Of a DNA stretch of 43,268 nucleotides, positions 17,268-26,167 are shown one piece after another. The stretch covers positions 1 through 43,268 of the forward strand of contig SVLB01000023.1 of NCBI GenBank assembly GCA_015068135.1, given 5' to 3'. Position numbers and translations under genes: made by a program. A model generated the notes under the pieces. The model saw only the letters and a list, made by a program, of their open reading frames with translations. It did not search any database and had not been told where the DNA came from. The first letter of the stretch is position 1; every line of letters begins with the position of its first letter. Origin of the DNA: Oscillospiraceae bacterium (GTDB lineage Bacteria > Bacillota > Clostridia > Oscillospirales > Oscillospiraceae).

Positions 17268-17795
17268 ATGGGGATCAAACGAAAAATCGGCGGGATCTTA
17301 TACTATACCCTCGCCAAGCACCTTCCCAGGTCCTACTCCGGCTTTCGCTTCGGGCAGACCCTTCTGCGCCGTGCCTGCGGAAAGCTTATGCTCCGCCACT
17401 GCGGAAAAAAGGTGAATATCGAATATAATGCGGTATTCTCCCCAAAGGTGTCCCTGGGGGATTATTCCGGCATCGGCGTCAATGCCAAGATCTATGGCAG
17501 CTGCACCATCGGCGATTATGTGATGATGGGGGAGGATTGCACCGTCATTACCCGCAACCATCGCTATGACCGGACGGATATCCCCATGATGCACCAGGGC
17601 TTTGAGGAAGAAAAGCCCGTGACCATCGGTAACGACGTGTGGATCGGCGACAGAGTGACGATCCTTCCCGGTGTGCAGATCGGGGACGGCTGTGTGATTG
17701 CGGCAGGGGCTGTGGTCACCAAAAGCATCCCGCCCTATGCCATCGCCGCCGGTGTTCCGGCAAAGGTCATCCGCTTCCGAAGGGAAGTGGAGTAA
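17268..17795 (+). CDS. Hexapeptide-repeat acetyltransferase (LbetaH, serine O-acetyltransferase/maltose acetyltransferase-like)
   Basis: A 175-residue left-handed beta-helix acyltransferase, most likely O-acetylating a sugar of the polysaccharide using acetyl-CoA. The repeated [LIV]GxxxxI pattern is visible from KVSLGDYSGIGVNAKIYGSCTIGDYVMMG through VTIGNDVWIGDRVTILPGVQIGDGCVIAAGAVV. The C-terminal IPPYAIAAGVPAKVIRFR is the classic family end. The catalytic His is probably in ITRNHRYDR near residue 101. The length fits trimeric cytoplasmic enzymes of capsule loci. GAAAGGAAGG lies upstream of the ATG. It follows the giant gene by 66 bases that contain a palindrome. Confidence 0.9.
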   Translation: MGIKRKIGGILYYTLAKHLPRSYSGFRFGQTLLRRACGKLMLRHCGKKVNIEYNAVFSPKVSLGDYSGIGVNAKIYGSCTIGDYVMMGEDCTVITRNHRYDRTDIPMMHQGFEEEKPVTIGNDVWIGDRVTILPGVQIGDGCVIAAGAVVTKSIPPYAIAAGVPAKVIRFRREVE

Positions 17796-17839
17796 AATAA
17801 CACGCACCCGCAGGGTGGAATGTGAAAAGAGGAAGGACC

Positions 17840-19285
17840 ATGCTTGGGAAGATCATAGCCAGCTACAAAAAACTCCAGGCACCGGTCAAAGCCTCTCTGT
17901 GGTTTCTGATTTGCGGATTCCTGCAAAAAGGCATCTCCATGCTCACCACTCCCGTGTTTACCCGGATCATGACCGAGGCGGAGTATGGCAGATACAGCGT
18001 TTACAACTCCTGGCTGGGCTTGGTCCAGATCATCGTATCTTTGAATTTGGCCCATGATGTCTACACCCGCGGCCTTGTGAAAAATGAGGAAGATCAGGAC
18101 CGGTTCTCCTCCTCCATGCTGGGCCTGTCCACTGCCTGTATCCTCCTTTGGAGCGCATTGTATGTTATCTTCCATAAGGCCATCAACAGCCTTCTGGAAA
18201 TGTCCACCCTCTTGATGGCAGCCATGCTGCTGGAGATTTGGGCCCACAGTGTTTACCAGTTCTGGGCAAACCGGGAACGGGTCCATTACCGCTACAAAAA
18301 ACTGGTGATCGTCACCCTGGCCTATGTGATCCTGCGGCCCCTTTTGGGCGTTGTCTGTGTGATGCAGGTGGAAACCTGGCAGCAGACGGAGGCACGGGCG
18401 GTTACCTCCACTCTTGTGCAGCTTTTGCTGTTTGCCGGGCTTTATCTTTCCCTTCATAAAAAGGGACGGCAGTTCTTCAGCAAAAAATACTGGGGCTATG
18501 CGCTGCGGTTTAATTTGCCTCTGATCCCCCATTATCTGTCCCAAACTCTTTTGAACCAGTCCGACAGACTGATGATCGACCGGATCTGCGGTCCGGCGGA
18601 TGCAGCCTACTATTCCGTGGCCTACACCATTGCGATGGTATTGCTGATCGTCAATACCTCCGTGTCTGCGACCATGAATCCCTGGATCTATAAAAGCCTG
18701 AAGGCCGGGGAATACAAAAAGATCGGAAAGGTATCCTATTGCGTGATGGCCCTGGTAGCGGGGCTGAACCTGACCATGGTGCTGTGCGCACCGGAGATCC
18801 TGCATCTTATGGCCCCGGACAGCTATCAGGCGGCCCTTTGGGCGATCCCGCCGGTGGCGGTGAGCGTGTATTTCTCTTTCCTATATAATTTGTTTGCCAC
18901 CTTCGAATTTTATTACGCAAAGACCCATTATGTGACCATCGCATCCATTGCCGTTGCGGCCCTGAATTTGGGCCTGAATGCCATTTTTATTCCGAAATTC
19001 GGCTTTCTCGCGGCTGGCTATACCACTCTGGTATGTTTTATTTTGTGTGCCATCGCCCACTACTGCTTCCTGCGCAAGCTTACGAGGCAGTTTATTCCGG
19101 GCGTTTCCCTATATCGCCTCAGGATCGTTTGGGGACTGGGGCTGGGCCTTATGGCCGGTGCGGCATTGATCATGCTGCTGTATGAAACGGTTGTGATCCG
19201 CTACAGCTTGCTGCTGCTTATGGGACTTTTGGTCCTATGGAAGCGCAAATGGCTGATGGATTTGCTGGCCATCTTCAAAAAATGA
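17840..19285 (+). CDS. Wzx-type polysaccharide flippase
   Basis: A 481-residue polytopic membrane protein of the MOP/PST family that would flip undecaprenyl-linked repeat units to the outer face. There are about 12-14 hydrophobic helices. Near the N-terminus, SLWFLICGFLQKGISMLTTPVFTRIMTEAEYGRYSVYNS is the standard N-terminal flippase pattern (Lys, two Thr-Pro, Arg and a Tyr-Gly pair). SQTLLNQSDRLMIDRICG in the middle is another family landmark. The ATG at 17840 is preceded by AGAGGAAGGA and is preferred over the upstream in-frame GTG at 17822. It sits 44 bases after the acetyltransferase gene and belongs with the polymerase and kinase genes downstream. Confidence 0.93.
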   Translation: MLGKIIASYKKLQAPVKASLWFLICGFLQKGISMLTTPVFTRIMTEAEYGRYSVYNSWLGLVQIIVSLNLAHDVYTRGLVKNEEDQDRFSSSMLGLSTACILLWSALYVIFHKAINSLLEMSTLLMAAMLLEIWAHSVYQFWANRERVHYRYKKLVIVTLAYVILRPLLGVVCVMQVETWQQTEARAVTSTLVQLLLFAGLYLSLHKKGRQFFSKKYWGYALRFNLPLIPHYLSQTLLNQSDRLMIDRICGPADAAYYSVAYTIAMVLLIVNTSVSATMNPWIYKSLKAGEYKKIGKVSYCVMALVAGLNLTMVLCAPEILHLMAPDSYQAALWAIPPVAVSVYFSFLYNLFATFEFYYAKTHYVTIASIAVAALNLGLNAIFIPKFGFLAAGYTTLVCFILCAIAHYCFLRKLTRQFIPGVSLYRLRIVWGLGLGLMAGAALIMLLYETVVIRYSLLLLMGLLVLWKRKWLMDLLAIFKK

Positions 19286-19300
19286 TCGCCGGAGGAAACC

Positions 19301-20464
19301 ATGAAGCGAATTCTCATTGTCAATAATAATATGCACATCGGGGGCGTACAAAAGGCCCTGGTGAGTCTGCTTTGGAACCTACCGGCAGATTTTGAGGTGA
19401 CGCTTCTGTTGTTTTCTCCAACGGGAGAATGCCTCAAACAGATCCCACCCCATGTCCGGGTGATCCCGGTGAAGTCTGCTTACCGATATTTGGGCCTTCC
19501 CAGAGCCCAGACCCGGAGAAAATGGGACAAGCTTTGCCGAAGCTTCTTTGCGGCGGTGACCCGGGTATTTGGGTGCCATTTGGCGGTTGGCCTTATGAGT
19601 TTGGGTCAAAAGAAGATCAAAGGCTACGACATTGCCATTTCCTATCTGCACAATGCTGGAAATAAGCTGTTTTACGGCGGCTGCAATGATTTTGTGATCA
19701 AGCATGTTTCTGCAGAGAAAAAAATCACCTTTTTGCATTGTGATTATCTTCTTTGCGGTGCAAATACCCCCCAAAACCGAAAGCTGTACGAAAAGTTTGA
19801 TGCCATTGCTGCCTGCTCGGGCGGCTGCGCAGAGGCCTTTGTGCAGGCAAACCCCCATTTGCGGGAAAAGGTTTTGGTAGTACCCAACTGCCACCGGTTT
19901 GACCAGATCCGCCGATTGGCGGAGGAAGCGCCGGTGAAGCTGCCCCAGGATCGGGTTAATGTGGTTACCGTAGCCCGGCTGGGAAAGGAAAAGGGTGTGG
20001 AACGCGCCCTGAAAGCCATCGCAATGCTTCCCAATAAAGATAAGCTTCATTACCATATTATTGGAGATGGGGTACAGATGCCCTTAGTCCGTGATACCAT
20101 TGACCGGGAGCGGCTTTCCGATACTGTCACGCTATACGGAATGCTGGAAAATCCCTATGGATATCTCCGGGCAGCAGACCTTCTGTTGATCCCCTCCTAC
20201 AGCGAGGCGGCACCTTTGGTGATCGGAGAGGCCGCCTGCCTGGAAACCCCGATCTTGTCTACGGAAACATCTTCCGCCCGGGAGATGATCGAAAAGACCG
20301 GCTTCGGCTGGGTGTGCGAAAACTCGGAGGAGGCTATGACTGCCGCATTGCAGGCCCTTTTGGAGAACCCCAAAATGTTGAAGTCGAAAAAAACGACCCT
20401 GTCAGAAAGCCCCGTTACCAACGAAAAGGCAGTGAAGCAGTTTCTTTCGCTTATGAATATGTAA
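19301..20464 (+). CDS. Family 4 glycosyltransferase
   Basis: A 387-residue GT-B fold enzyme. The N-terminal half begins MKRILIVNNNMHIGGVQKAL, with the glycine-rich loop of GT4 enzymes. A GT4 linker follows (VPNCHRFDQIR), then VVTVARLGKEKGVERAL. The C-terminal half contains IIGDGVQMPLVRD, VTLYGMLENPYGYLRAADLLLIPSYSEAAPLVIGEAACLETPI with the E-x7-E motif, and ends after GFGWVCEN. It would add a sugar to the lipid-linked oligosaccharide. The start has GGAGGAAACC and lies 15 bases after the flippase gene. The C-terminus is a little long and basic. Confidence 0.92.
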   Translation: MKRILIVNNNMHIGGVQKALVSLLWNLPADFEVTLLLFSPTGECLKQIPPHVRVIPVKSAYRYLGLPRAQTRRKWDKLCRSFFAAVTRVFGCHLAVGLMSLGQKKIKGYDIAISYLHNAGNKLFYGGCNDFVIKHVSAEKKITFLHCDYLLCGANTPQNRKLYEKFDAIAACSGGCAEAFVQANPHLREKVLVVPNCHRFDQIRRLAEEAPVKLPQDRVNVVTVARLGKEKGVERALKAIAMLPNKDKLHYHIIGDGVQMPLVRDTIDRERLSDTVTLYGMLENPYGYLRAADLLLIPSYSEAAPLVIGEAACLETPILSTETSSAREMIEKTGFGWVCENSEEAMTAALQALLENPKMLKSKKTTLSESPVTNEKAVKQFLSLMNM

Positions 20465-20476
20465 TTTCCGCGTATG

Positions 20477-20541
20477 CGTAGGGTGGGGGCTTGCCCCCAC
20501 AGCAGAACCGAGACCCGGTGAGGGCAAGCCCCCACCCTACG
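20477..20541. repeat. Palindromic intergenic repeat inside the polysaccharide operon
   Basis: A perfect 20-bp inverted repeat (20477-20496 and 20522-20541; the left arm begins CGTAGGGTGGGGGCTTGC) flanks a 25-base loop. It lies between the GT4 and the polymerase genes, with no T-run, so it would form a strong RNA hairpin inside the operon message. It has the look of a dispersed, mobile palindromic repeat unit of Oscillospiraceae genomes; that family view is recollection and inference. Confidence 0.8.
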
Positions 20542-20587
20542 ATGGCTTGGCGTGTTTCGGAGAGATCCGATTCTTACAGGAAAGGGA

Positions 20588-21946
20588 GTGAGCAAGATTC
20601 CTGTAAATAAGAAAAATGTAGTACTGTGCATTATCGTTGCATTATTACTATGCATCGCACAGATCACGGGAAATACCTTGCTGATCCTGGGCTGTATTGG
20701 TATTTATGTTATTATGGTTGCCAGGTGCTGTATTCAGGACTTCACGCTGCCGATCCTGCTGTTTTTTCTGCCCTGGTCGCCCATCATCCGAACGGACCCG
20801 GAAAGCGTTTCCTTTTATACCCTGACGCTGGTGATGGTTTGCCTGATCAGTGTGATCAAAAAACGATTTGCTTTTCGAAAATATCAGATCAAGGCTGGTA
20901 TTATCCTACTGTTTCTAACCCTGCTTTCCAAGCTTCTGGACGCAAGCGGTCTGACCTTCGCCTACGTGGCCTTTCTGATGATGATCGTCTTCTTCCCCGT
21001 AGTGAAGGAGGAGGTCTATAAAAACAAATACGATTTTTATCAGGCGGCGGTATTTTTTGCACTGGGCGTTATCATTGCTTCCATCTGTGCGTTGAGCTTT
21101 GCCCAGTATCCCAATATCGGGAGATTTATCCGGGTGGATGCATACCTTACCATTATCCGCCGCAGTGGCTTCTACGGAGATGCCAATTTCTATTCAGCAC
21201 AAGTGCTGGCGGCATTGGCGGGGGTCCTTTCCCTGATCATCCGGGAGGAAGGACAGGGACGCCGGTTGTTTCTGGGGGTGCTGATCCTTCTGCTGGCTTA
21301 TTGCGGATTACTCTCCGGCTCCAAGTCCTTTGTACTTGTGGTTGTGGTTGTGGTGGTGATTTGGATCGTTGCGATCCTGAAAATGCGTGGCAGAGCGGGA
21401 CTAAAGATCGTTTTGATCCTGACCATGGCAATGCTTGTTGCCTACATTGCCACTTCGGCACTCTTTGGCGGATTGATCCAGGTGCTTTTGACCCGATTCT
21501 CCGGCGCCAACGATCTGGAATCCTTTACCACCGGCCGTATCAGTCTATGGGAAACCTATTTGACAGCCGTATTTTCCGATATTAAGGTGTTTTTTCTGGG
21601 CAAGGGTTATGTCAGCTCCCTGGTTGGAGAATTGGCTTCTCACAGTACGCCGATCCAGATCCTTTATCAGCTGGGTGTTTTGGGTACGCCGGTTCTTTGC
21701 TACTGGGTCGTCTGCTTCTACCGCAGAGCCTATCGGGTGGAGCGGCGTCGCCGGATGTTTGACCTGAAGATCCTCATCGTGTCCGTAGGGTGCTTCTTAC
21801 CCTGGATGGCCATTGATGTGTTATTCTTTGATGAGTTTTTCTTGCTTCAGTGGTATGTACTGCTGGCACTTAACAGGCAGTCGGGGCCTGTAACGAGAAT
21901 AGAAACCCGTACGGAGGTTAGTTATGGAAGAGAGAATGAAAAATAA
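20588..21946 (+). CDS. Wzy-like O-antigen/exopolysaccharide polymerase
   Basis: A 452-residue polytopic membrane protein with about 10-12 hydrophobic helices, which would polymerise the exported repeat units on the outer face. A long central extracytoplasmic region includes RSGFYGDANFYSAQVLAAL and LSGSKSFVLV, positions where O-antigen ligase/polymerase family members keep Gly-Asp and Ser-Gly-Ser motifs. A run of eight valines lies in one helix (residues about 250-257). A second extracytoplasmic loop holds FTTGRISLWETYL and SHSTPIQILYQLG. A GTG start at 20588 with AGGA six bases upstream is chosen, as there is no good in-frame ATG. The 3' end overlaps the kinase gene by 23 bases. Confidence 0.87.
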   Translation: MSKIPVNKKNVVLCIIVALLLCIAQITGNTLLILGCIGIYVIMVARCCIQDFTLPILLFFLPWSPIIRTDPESVSFYTLTLVMVCLISVIKKRFAFRKYQIKAGIILLFLTLLSKLLDASGLTFAYVAFLMMIVFFPVVKEEVYKNKYDFYQAAVFFALGVIIASICALSFAQYPNIGRFIRVDAYLTIIRRSGFYGDANFYSAQVLAALAGVLSLIIREEGQGRRLFLGVLILLLAYCGLLSGSKSFVLVVVVVVVIWIVAILKMRGRAGLKIVLILTMAMLVAYIATSALFGGLIQVLLTRFSGANDLESFTTGRISLWETYLTAVFSDIKVFFLGKGYVSSLVGELASHSTPIQILYQLGVLGTPVLCYWVVCFYRRAYRVERRRRMFDLKILIVSVGCFLPWMAIDVLFFDEFFLLQWYVLLALNRQSGPVTRIETRTEVSYGRENEK

Positions 21947-23486
21947 TTCGGATGTTTCGGAGGTTACCTTTAAGCGCCTTATGGATGCGCTCCTGCATAA
22001 GATATGGTTGGTACTCCTTTCATCCGTTGCAGGTGCGCTGATCGTGTTTGCCATCACCTATTTTCTGATCACTCCTGAGTATCAGTCTTCTGTGATGTTC
22101 TATGTGAACAACAGCTCCATTTCTGTGGGCGGAGCCTCTTTAAGCATTGACTCCAATGACATCTCCGCCTCCAAGAGCCTGGTCAATACCTATATCGTCA
22201 TCCTCAATACCGAGGAGACCCTGAATGCGGTCATTGACTATGCCGATGTAGATAAGCGGTATTCCCAGGTACAGAACATGCTGGAATCGGAGGCCGTGGG
22301 CGACACGGAGGTATTTAAGGTGGTGGTCACCTCCACGGATCCGGAGGAAGCCAATCGGATTGCCGATGCCATCTCCTATATCCTGCCGAAACGGATCTCC
22401 AATATCGTGGAGGGCACCTCTGCAAAGATCGTTAACCATGCATTGCTGCCGGCAACACCCAGTTCCCCCAGCTTTGTGATGAACACCCTGATCGGCTTCC
22501 TGCTGGGCTTTGTGCTGTCCGCCGGTCTTGTGATCATGCAGGAAATGATGGATGTGACCATCCGCAAGGAAGAGGACCTGGAGCAGGTCTGCAGACTTCC
22601 CATTTTGGCCCAGGTGCCGGATATGAACAACTCCGGCAAGGGCGGCTCCTACTACGGACACGGTTCTTCCAAGGGAAAGAAAAAGTACGGCGCCTATTCG
22701 GCTGCCAAACGTGCCCCCAATCAGATGGGGGTTATTGGACCGAAGATCGGCTTTGCGGCTTCGGAGGCCTACAAGCTGCTGCGTACCAAGCTGCAGTTCT
22801 CCTTCTCCGATGAGAAGGATTGCCGTGTGATCGGCGTTTCCAGCGCCCTCAGCGGTGAAGGTAAGAGCTTGACCTCGGTCAACCTGGCCTACACCCTGTC
22901 TCAGCTGGATAAGAAGGTGCTGCTTGTGGACTGCGATATGCGCCGCCCCACCTTGGCAGAAAAGCTGGGTCTTTTGAAGCAGCCCGGTCTTTCCAGCTAT
23001 TTGACCCGGCAGTCCTATCTCAATGATCTGATCCAGGTGTGCGGTCTGAAGGAAAACGAAAAAGCCTTCCATGTGATCTCCGCAGGTCAGACGCCCCCCA
23101 ACCCCATTGAGCTGCTCAGCTCTGAGAGAATGAAAAAGGCGCTGGCTGCCATGCGGGAAGCTTACGACTATGTGATCCTGGACCTGCCTCCTGTGGGTGA
23201 GGTCAGTGATGCCCTGGCAGTTGCCAAGGATACGGACGGTATGCTTTTGGTGGTACGCCAAAACTACTGCGACCGGATCGCTTTGGCAGATACTGTTCAG
23301 CAGTTTGAATTTATCCAGAGCAGAATGCTTGGTGTGGTATTCAACTGTACCAGCGAAAACAGCGGTCATTACGGAAAGGGCTATTACAAGCGCTACTATC
23401 GCCGCTATTACCGCCGGTACTATCGCCGGTATGATACCGTTCCCGCTGCACCTCCCGTGGAGGATAATGAGGAGCCCCGCCTATGA
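21924..23486 (+). CDS. Fused Wzz chain-length regulator and BY-family tyrosine kinase
   Basis: A 520-residue inner-membrane protein coupling polymer length control to tyrosine phosphorylation. Residues 14-210 are a Wzz/GumC-like domain with membrane helices near 28-50 and 186-208. A 55-residue basic, Tyr/Gly-rich linker follows. The kinase has Walker A (SGEGKS, about residue 310), Walker A' (LLVDCDMRRPT, about 335) and Walker B (YVILDLPP, about 415). The C-terminus is a Tyr/Arg cluster (YYKRYYRRYYRRYYRRY) of autophosphorylation type. In many Firmicutes the two halves are separate proteins (CpsC and CpsD); here they are one chain as in Wzc. GGAGG precedes the ATG. The stop overlaps the phosphatase start by ATGA, tying kinase and phosphatase together. 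Confidence 0.95.
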   Translation: MEERMKNNSDVSEVTFKRLMDALLHKIWLVLLSSVAGALIVFAITYFLITPEYQSSVMFYVNNSSISVGGASLSIDSNDISASKSLVNTYIVILNTEETLNAVIDYADVDKRYSQVQNMLESEAVGDTEVFKVVVTSTDPEEANRIADAISYILPKRISNIVEGTSAKIVNHALLPATPSSPSFVMNTLIGFLLGFVLSAGLVIMQEMMDVTIRKEEDLEQVCRLPILAQVPDMNNSGKGGSYYGHGSSKGKKKYGAYSAAKRAPNQMGVIGPKIGFAASEAYKLLRTKLQFSFSDEKDCRVIGVSSALSGEGKSLTSVNLAYTLSQLDKKVLLVDCDMRRPTLAEKLGLLKQPGLSSYLTRQSYLNDLIQVCGLKENEKAFHVISAGQTPPNPIELLSSERMKKALAAMREAYDYVILDLPPVGEVSDALAVAKDTDGMLLVVRQNYCDRIALADTVQQFEFIQSRMLGVVFNCTSENSGHYGKGYYKRYYRRYYRRYYRRYDTVPAAPPVEDNEEPRL

Positions 23487-24205
23487 TGACCCCGGTGGAT
23501 TTTCACAGCCATATCCTTCCCTGTGTTGACGATGGAAGCAAAAGCCTGGAACAGTCCCTGGAAATGCTTTCTGTGGAACGGGAGCAGGGCGTTTCCTGTG
23601 TGGTAGCGACCCCCCACTTCTATCCGCAGCACGATCAGATGGAGGCATTTTTGGATCGCCGTGCCCGGGCTTGGGATACGTTGAAAAGGGAACTGGATCA
23701 GCACCCCGAGCTTCCCCAGGTTCGCCTGGGTGCAGAAGTCCACTACTTCCGCGGCATCAGCAGCTGCGACGACTTGCGCAAGCTGACCGTGGATGGGGGA
23801 GAATATGTTCTCATAGAAATGCCCCATTCTTCCTGGACGGAGGATATGTACCGGGAGCTGGAGCGGATCTATATTAAATGGGATCTGATCCCCATCATTG
23901 CCCATGTGGACCGTTACCTTGGCAGATTCCGAACCTACGGGATCCCGGAACGGCTCTCAGCCCTTCCGGTACTGGTCCAGGCCAACGGAGAATTCTTCCT
24001 GCGCAAACGCTCCCAGGCAATGGCCATCCGGATGGTCCGGGATGAGCAGATACACCTGCTGGGTTCTGACTGCCACAATCTGACGGACAGACGTCCTAAC
24101 CTGGCAGAAACGGTAAGCCTGATCGAAAAACGTCTGGGTGCGGAAGCCCTGGAGCGGATCGCGCAATACCAACAAACCGTATTACCCACACTTTCGTGTG
24201 AATAA
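23483..24205 (+). CDS. CpsB/CapC-type PHP-domain tyrosine phosphatase
   Basis: A 240-residue metal-dependent phosphatase of the PHP superfamily, expected to dephosphorylate the Tyr-rich tail of the kinase encoded immediately upstream. The metal-binding motifs are clear: DFHSHILPCVDDGSKS at the N-terminus, ATPHFYPQHD near residue 52, GAEVHYF near 77, IAHVDRY near 142 and GSDCHN near 197. The length is typical (about 240-255). The gene begins inside the last codons of the kinase gene (ATGA), so the two are translationally coupled. This is the first of two phosphatases in the operon. Confidence 0.94.
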   Translation: MMTPVDFHSHILPCVDDGSKSLEQSLEMLSVEREQGVSCVVATPHFYPQHDQMEAFLDRRARAWDTLKRELDQHPELPQVRLGAEVHYFRGISSCDDLRKLTVDGGEYVLIEMPHSSWTEDMYRELERIYIKWDLIPIIAHVDRYLGRFRTYGIPERLSALPVLVQANGEFFLRKRSQAMAIRMVRDEQIHLLGSDCHNLTDRRPNLAETVSLIEKRLGAEALERIAQYQQTVLPTLSCE

Positions 24206-24234
24206 TAAAAACCTATTTTTTGGAGATGACGAAT

Positions 24235-25002
24235 ATGAAGAAGTTAATTAGCTTACTGATCGTATTGGTGCTGTGCCTTGGCATGGTCGCCACCGCCTCC
24301 GCTAGCGAGAATGAGTTTGTTCCCAGCATTACCTACAAGCCCACTCCCGAGATCGTCCCCGTTGTGGGCGAAGACGGCGAAGAGTACATTGGCATCATCC
24401 GGGATGCCGAAGGCAATATCCTGGACTATGTAGGCCATGGCTGTATCCTCATTACCCCCGTTGCCCATATCTGGGACGAGGATATTGTGGTTCCTGCCGA
24501 TGTGGAGCGCCTGCTGCGCTTTGTCTACGAGGGCCTGACCGAGGGCGACATGGAGATCCCCTACGAGAAGCATGAAGCCGGCCTGGATCCTGAGAACATG
24601 GTGATCCATGACCTGTTTGATGCCAGATGGACCTGCGAGGAGCACCGTGCCATGATCGAGCAGCCCGGCGTGACCCTGGAGATCACCTTCGAACTGAAGG
24701 TGGATGCCGACATCCTTCTGTTTGTGACCACCTACGACGAGGAAGCCGACGAGTGGGAGCCCATTGTTAAGAACGAAAACAACGGCGACGGTACCGTGAC
24801 CTGTGTCTTCGAGCATCTGTGTGCCATTGAGTTCTCCTCCGAGATCGAGCACCTGGCACAAACCCCCACTGAGCCCGTGGAGCAGAAGGACGAGTGTTCC
24901 CTGCTGTGGCTGTGGATCCTGCTGCTGGTTCTGGCAGTGGTGGCTGTGATCGTGGTCCTGATCGTTCACAAAAAGAGAAGCAAGAAGTCCACAACCGTGT
25001 AA
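24235..25002 (+). CDS. Exported, C-terminally membrane-anchored protein of unknown function
   Basis: A 255-residue protein with a Sec signal peptide (MKKLISLLIVLVLCLGMVATASA), an acidic, largely beta extracellular domain of about 190 residues, and one C-terminal membrane helix (LLWLWILLLVLAVVAVIVVLIV, about residues 225-246). A short basic tail KKRSKKSTTV follows. The topology is type I with the tail in the cytoplasm. The domain contains a single obvious short hydrophobic strand set and the segment DGTVTCVFEHLCAIEF, which resembles part of DUF-type beta domains in Firmicutes surface proteins, but it is not recognised. No LPXTG motif is present. GGAGATGACGAAT precedes the ATG at 24235. It lies 29 bases after the phosphatase gene and 27 before the LCP gene, so a role in surface polysaccharide attachment is plausible. 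Confidence 0.8.
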   Translation: MKKLISLLIVLVLCLGMVATASASENEFVPSITYKPTPEIVPVVGEDGEEYIGIIRDAEGNILDYVGHGCILITPVAHIWDEDIVVPADVERLLRFVYEGLTEGDMEIPYEKHEAGLDPENMVIHDLFDARWTCEEHRAMIEQPGVTLEITFELKVDADILLFVTTYDEEADEWEPIVKNENNGDGTVTCVFEHLCAIEFSSEIEHLAQTPTEPVEQKDECSLLWLWILLLVLAVVAVIVVLIVHKKRSKKSTTV

Positions 25003-25029
25003 TGCCGCAGATGAGACAGGATGCACAGT

Positions 25030-26022
25030 ATGAAAAAAAAGCGTAGTTTTTTTGGCAGCATTTTCACCATTCTCATCCTGCTTGCACTGGTTGGGTGTAT
25101 CGTGTTTTTCGGCATGAAGATTTTGGAATCCACCGTGCTGAAGCCCCAGTCGGAGCCGGCGGAAACCCACCCCAGCCGTACCATTACCAGAAACGGCGTG
25201 GATTATTATCCCCGTCAGGATATCACCGTGATCATGGTGCTGGGTATTGACCAGGAAGGCCCCATCGAATCCAGTAACTATTACCGCAACTCCGGTCACG
25301 CCGACAGCGTGATGCTGCTGATCTTTGACCAGAGCAATGAGGAGTGCAAGGTATTGTATCTGGACCGAGACACCATGCTGGATATGACCAAATTGGGTGT
25401 AAAGGGCGAATATGCCGGCACCACCTACGGTCAGCTGGCCCTGGCCTATACCTATGGAAAGGGCCTGGAGGACAGTGCGGAAAATGTAAAGTCCACCCTT
25501 ATGAATTTCCTCCACGGTCTGCATGTTGATTACTACATCGCTATGAATATGGATGCCATTCCCATTCTCAATGATGCGGTGGGTGGTGTCACGGTTCACG
25601 TCACCGATGATTTCTCCCAGGTAGACCCCTCGATCACCATGGGTGAATTGAAGCTTACAGGGGATCAAGTCATTGATTATGTCCGTACCCGTAAAAACGT
25701 GGGCGATCAGAAGAACGTAACCCGTATGGAGCGTCAGAAGGACTATGTAGACGGCTTCCTGGATGCACTCTATACCAAAGAGCATGAGGATCTGGACTTC
25801 TTGTCCAACCTCTATGAGGATATCTCCCCTTATATCGTTACCGACTGCTCCTTAAATGCCCTCACTGGCATTTTGGATCGGTACCTGGATTACCATTTGG
25901 TAGGCGCGGTTTCCGTAGAGGGTGAGAGCTATGTGGTAGATGGCCACTACGAGTTCCATGCGGACGAAGAAAAGCTGGACGAACTGATCGTGGAGCTGTT
26001 CTACGCCCCCATTAACCCCTAA
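25030..26022 (+). CDS. LytR-CpsA-Psr (LCP) family glycopolymer ligase
   Basis: A 330-residue single-pass membrane protein with the catalytic domain outside. LCP enzymes transfer undecaprenyl-linked polymers to peptidoglycan. The N-terminus has a basic KKKR followed by a helix (about residues 6-30). The LCP fold begins near DITVIMVLGIDQE. Conserved pieces are SGHADSVMLLIFD, KVLYLDRDTM with the pyrophosphate-binding Arg, AYTYGKGLED, and VIDYVRTRKN with a second Arg pair; the expected phosphate-binding residues are therefore present. The ATG at 25030 is chosen because AGGA sits at good spacing upstream, unlike the ATG at 25021. It implies that the polysaccharide is attached to the cell wall rather than only released. 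Confidence 0.92.
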   Translation: MKKKRSFFGSIFTILILLALVGCIVFFGMKILESTVLKPQSEPAETHPSRTITRNGVDYYPRQDITVIMVLGIDQEGPIESSNYYRNSGHADSVMLLIFDQSNEECKVLYLDRDTMLDMTKLGVKGEYAGTTYGQLALAYTYGKGLEDSAENVKSTLMNFLHGLHVDYYIAMNMDAIPILNDAVGGVTVHVTDDFSQVDPSITMGELKLTGDQVIDYVRTRKNVGDQKNVTRMERQKDYVDGFLDALYTKEHEDLDFLSNLYEDISPYIVTDCSLNALTGILDRYLDYHLVGAVSVEGESYVVDGHYEFHADEEKLDELIVELFYAPINP

Positions 26023-26042
26023 TAATACAGCCGGGTCCCATC

Positions 26043-26128
26043 ACCGAGGCAATATCATTCAGCTAAGAAATGTTGTCATCCCGACTACGCTCGGGATGAC
26101 AGCCTAACTTAACGATATTACTTCACCG
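26043..26128. repeat. Palindromic MITE-like intergenic element
   Basis: A perfect 11-bp inverted repeat (TGTCATCCCGA at 26074-26084, its complement at 26091-26101, loop CTACGC) is extended outward on both sides by an imperfect pairing (26043-26067 with 26103-26128). Many of the outer mismatches would be G-U pairs in RNA. It lies between the LCP and phosphatase genes inside the operon. No coding potential is seen. It resembles a short non-autonomous palindromic repeat; dispersal needs a genome search. Confidence 0.75.
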
Positions 26129-26167
26129 AAGGGGCCAAGATAGAGAAACTCCCGGAAGGATGTACCA

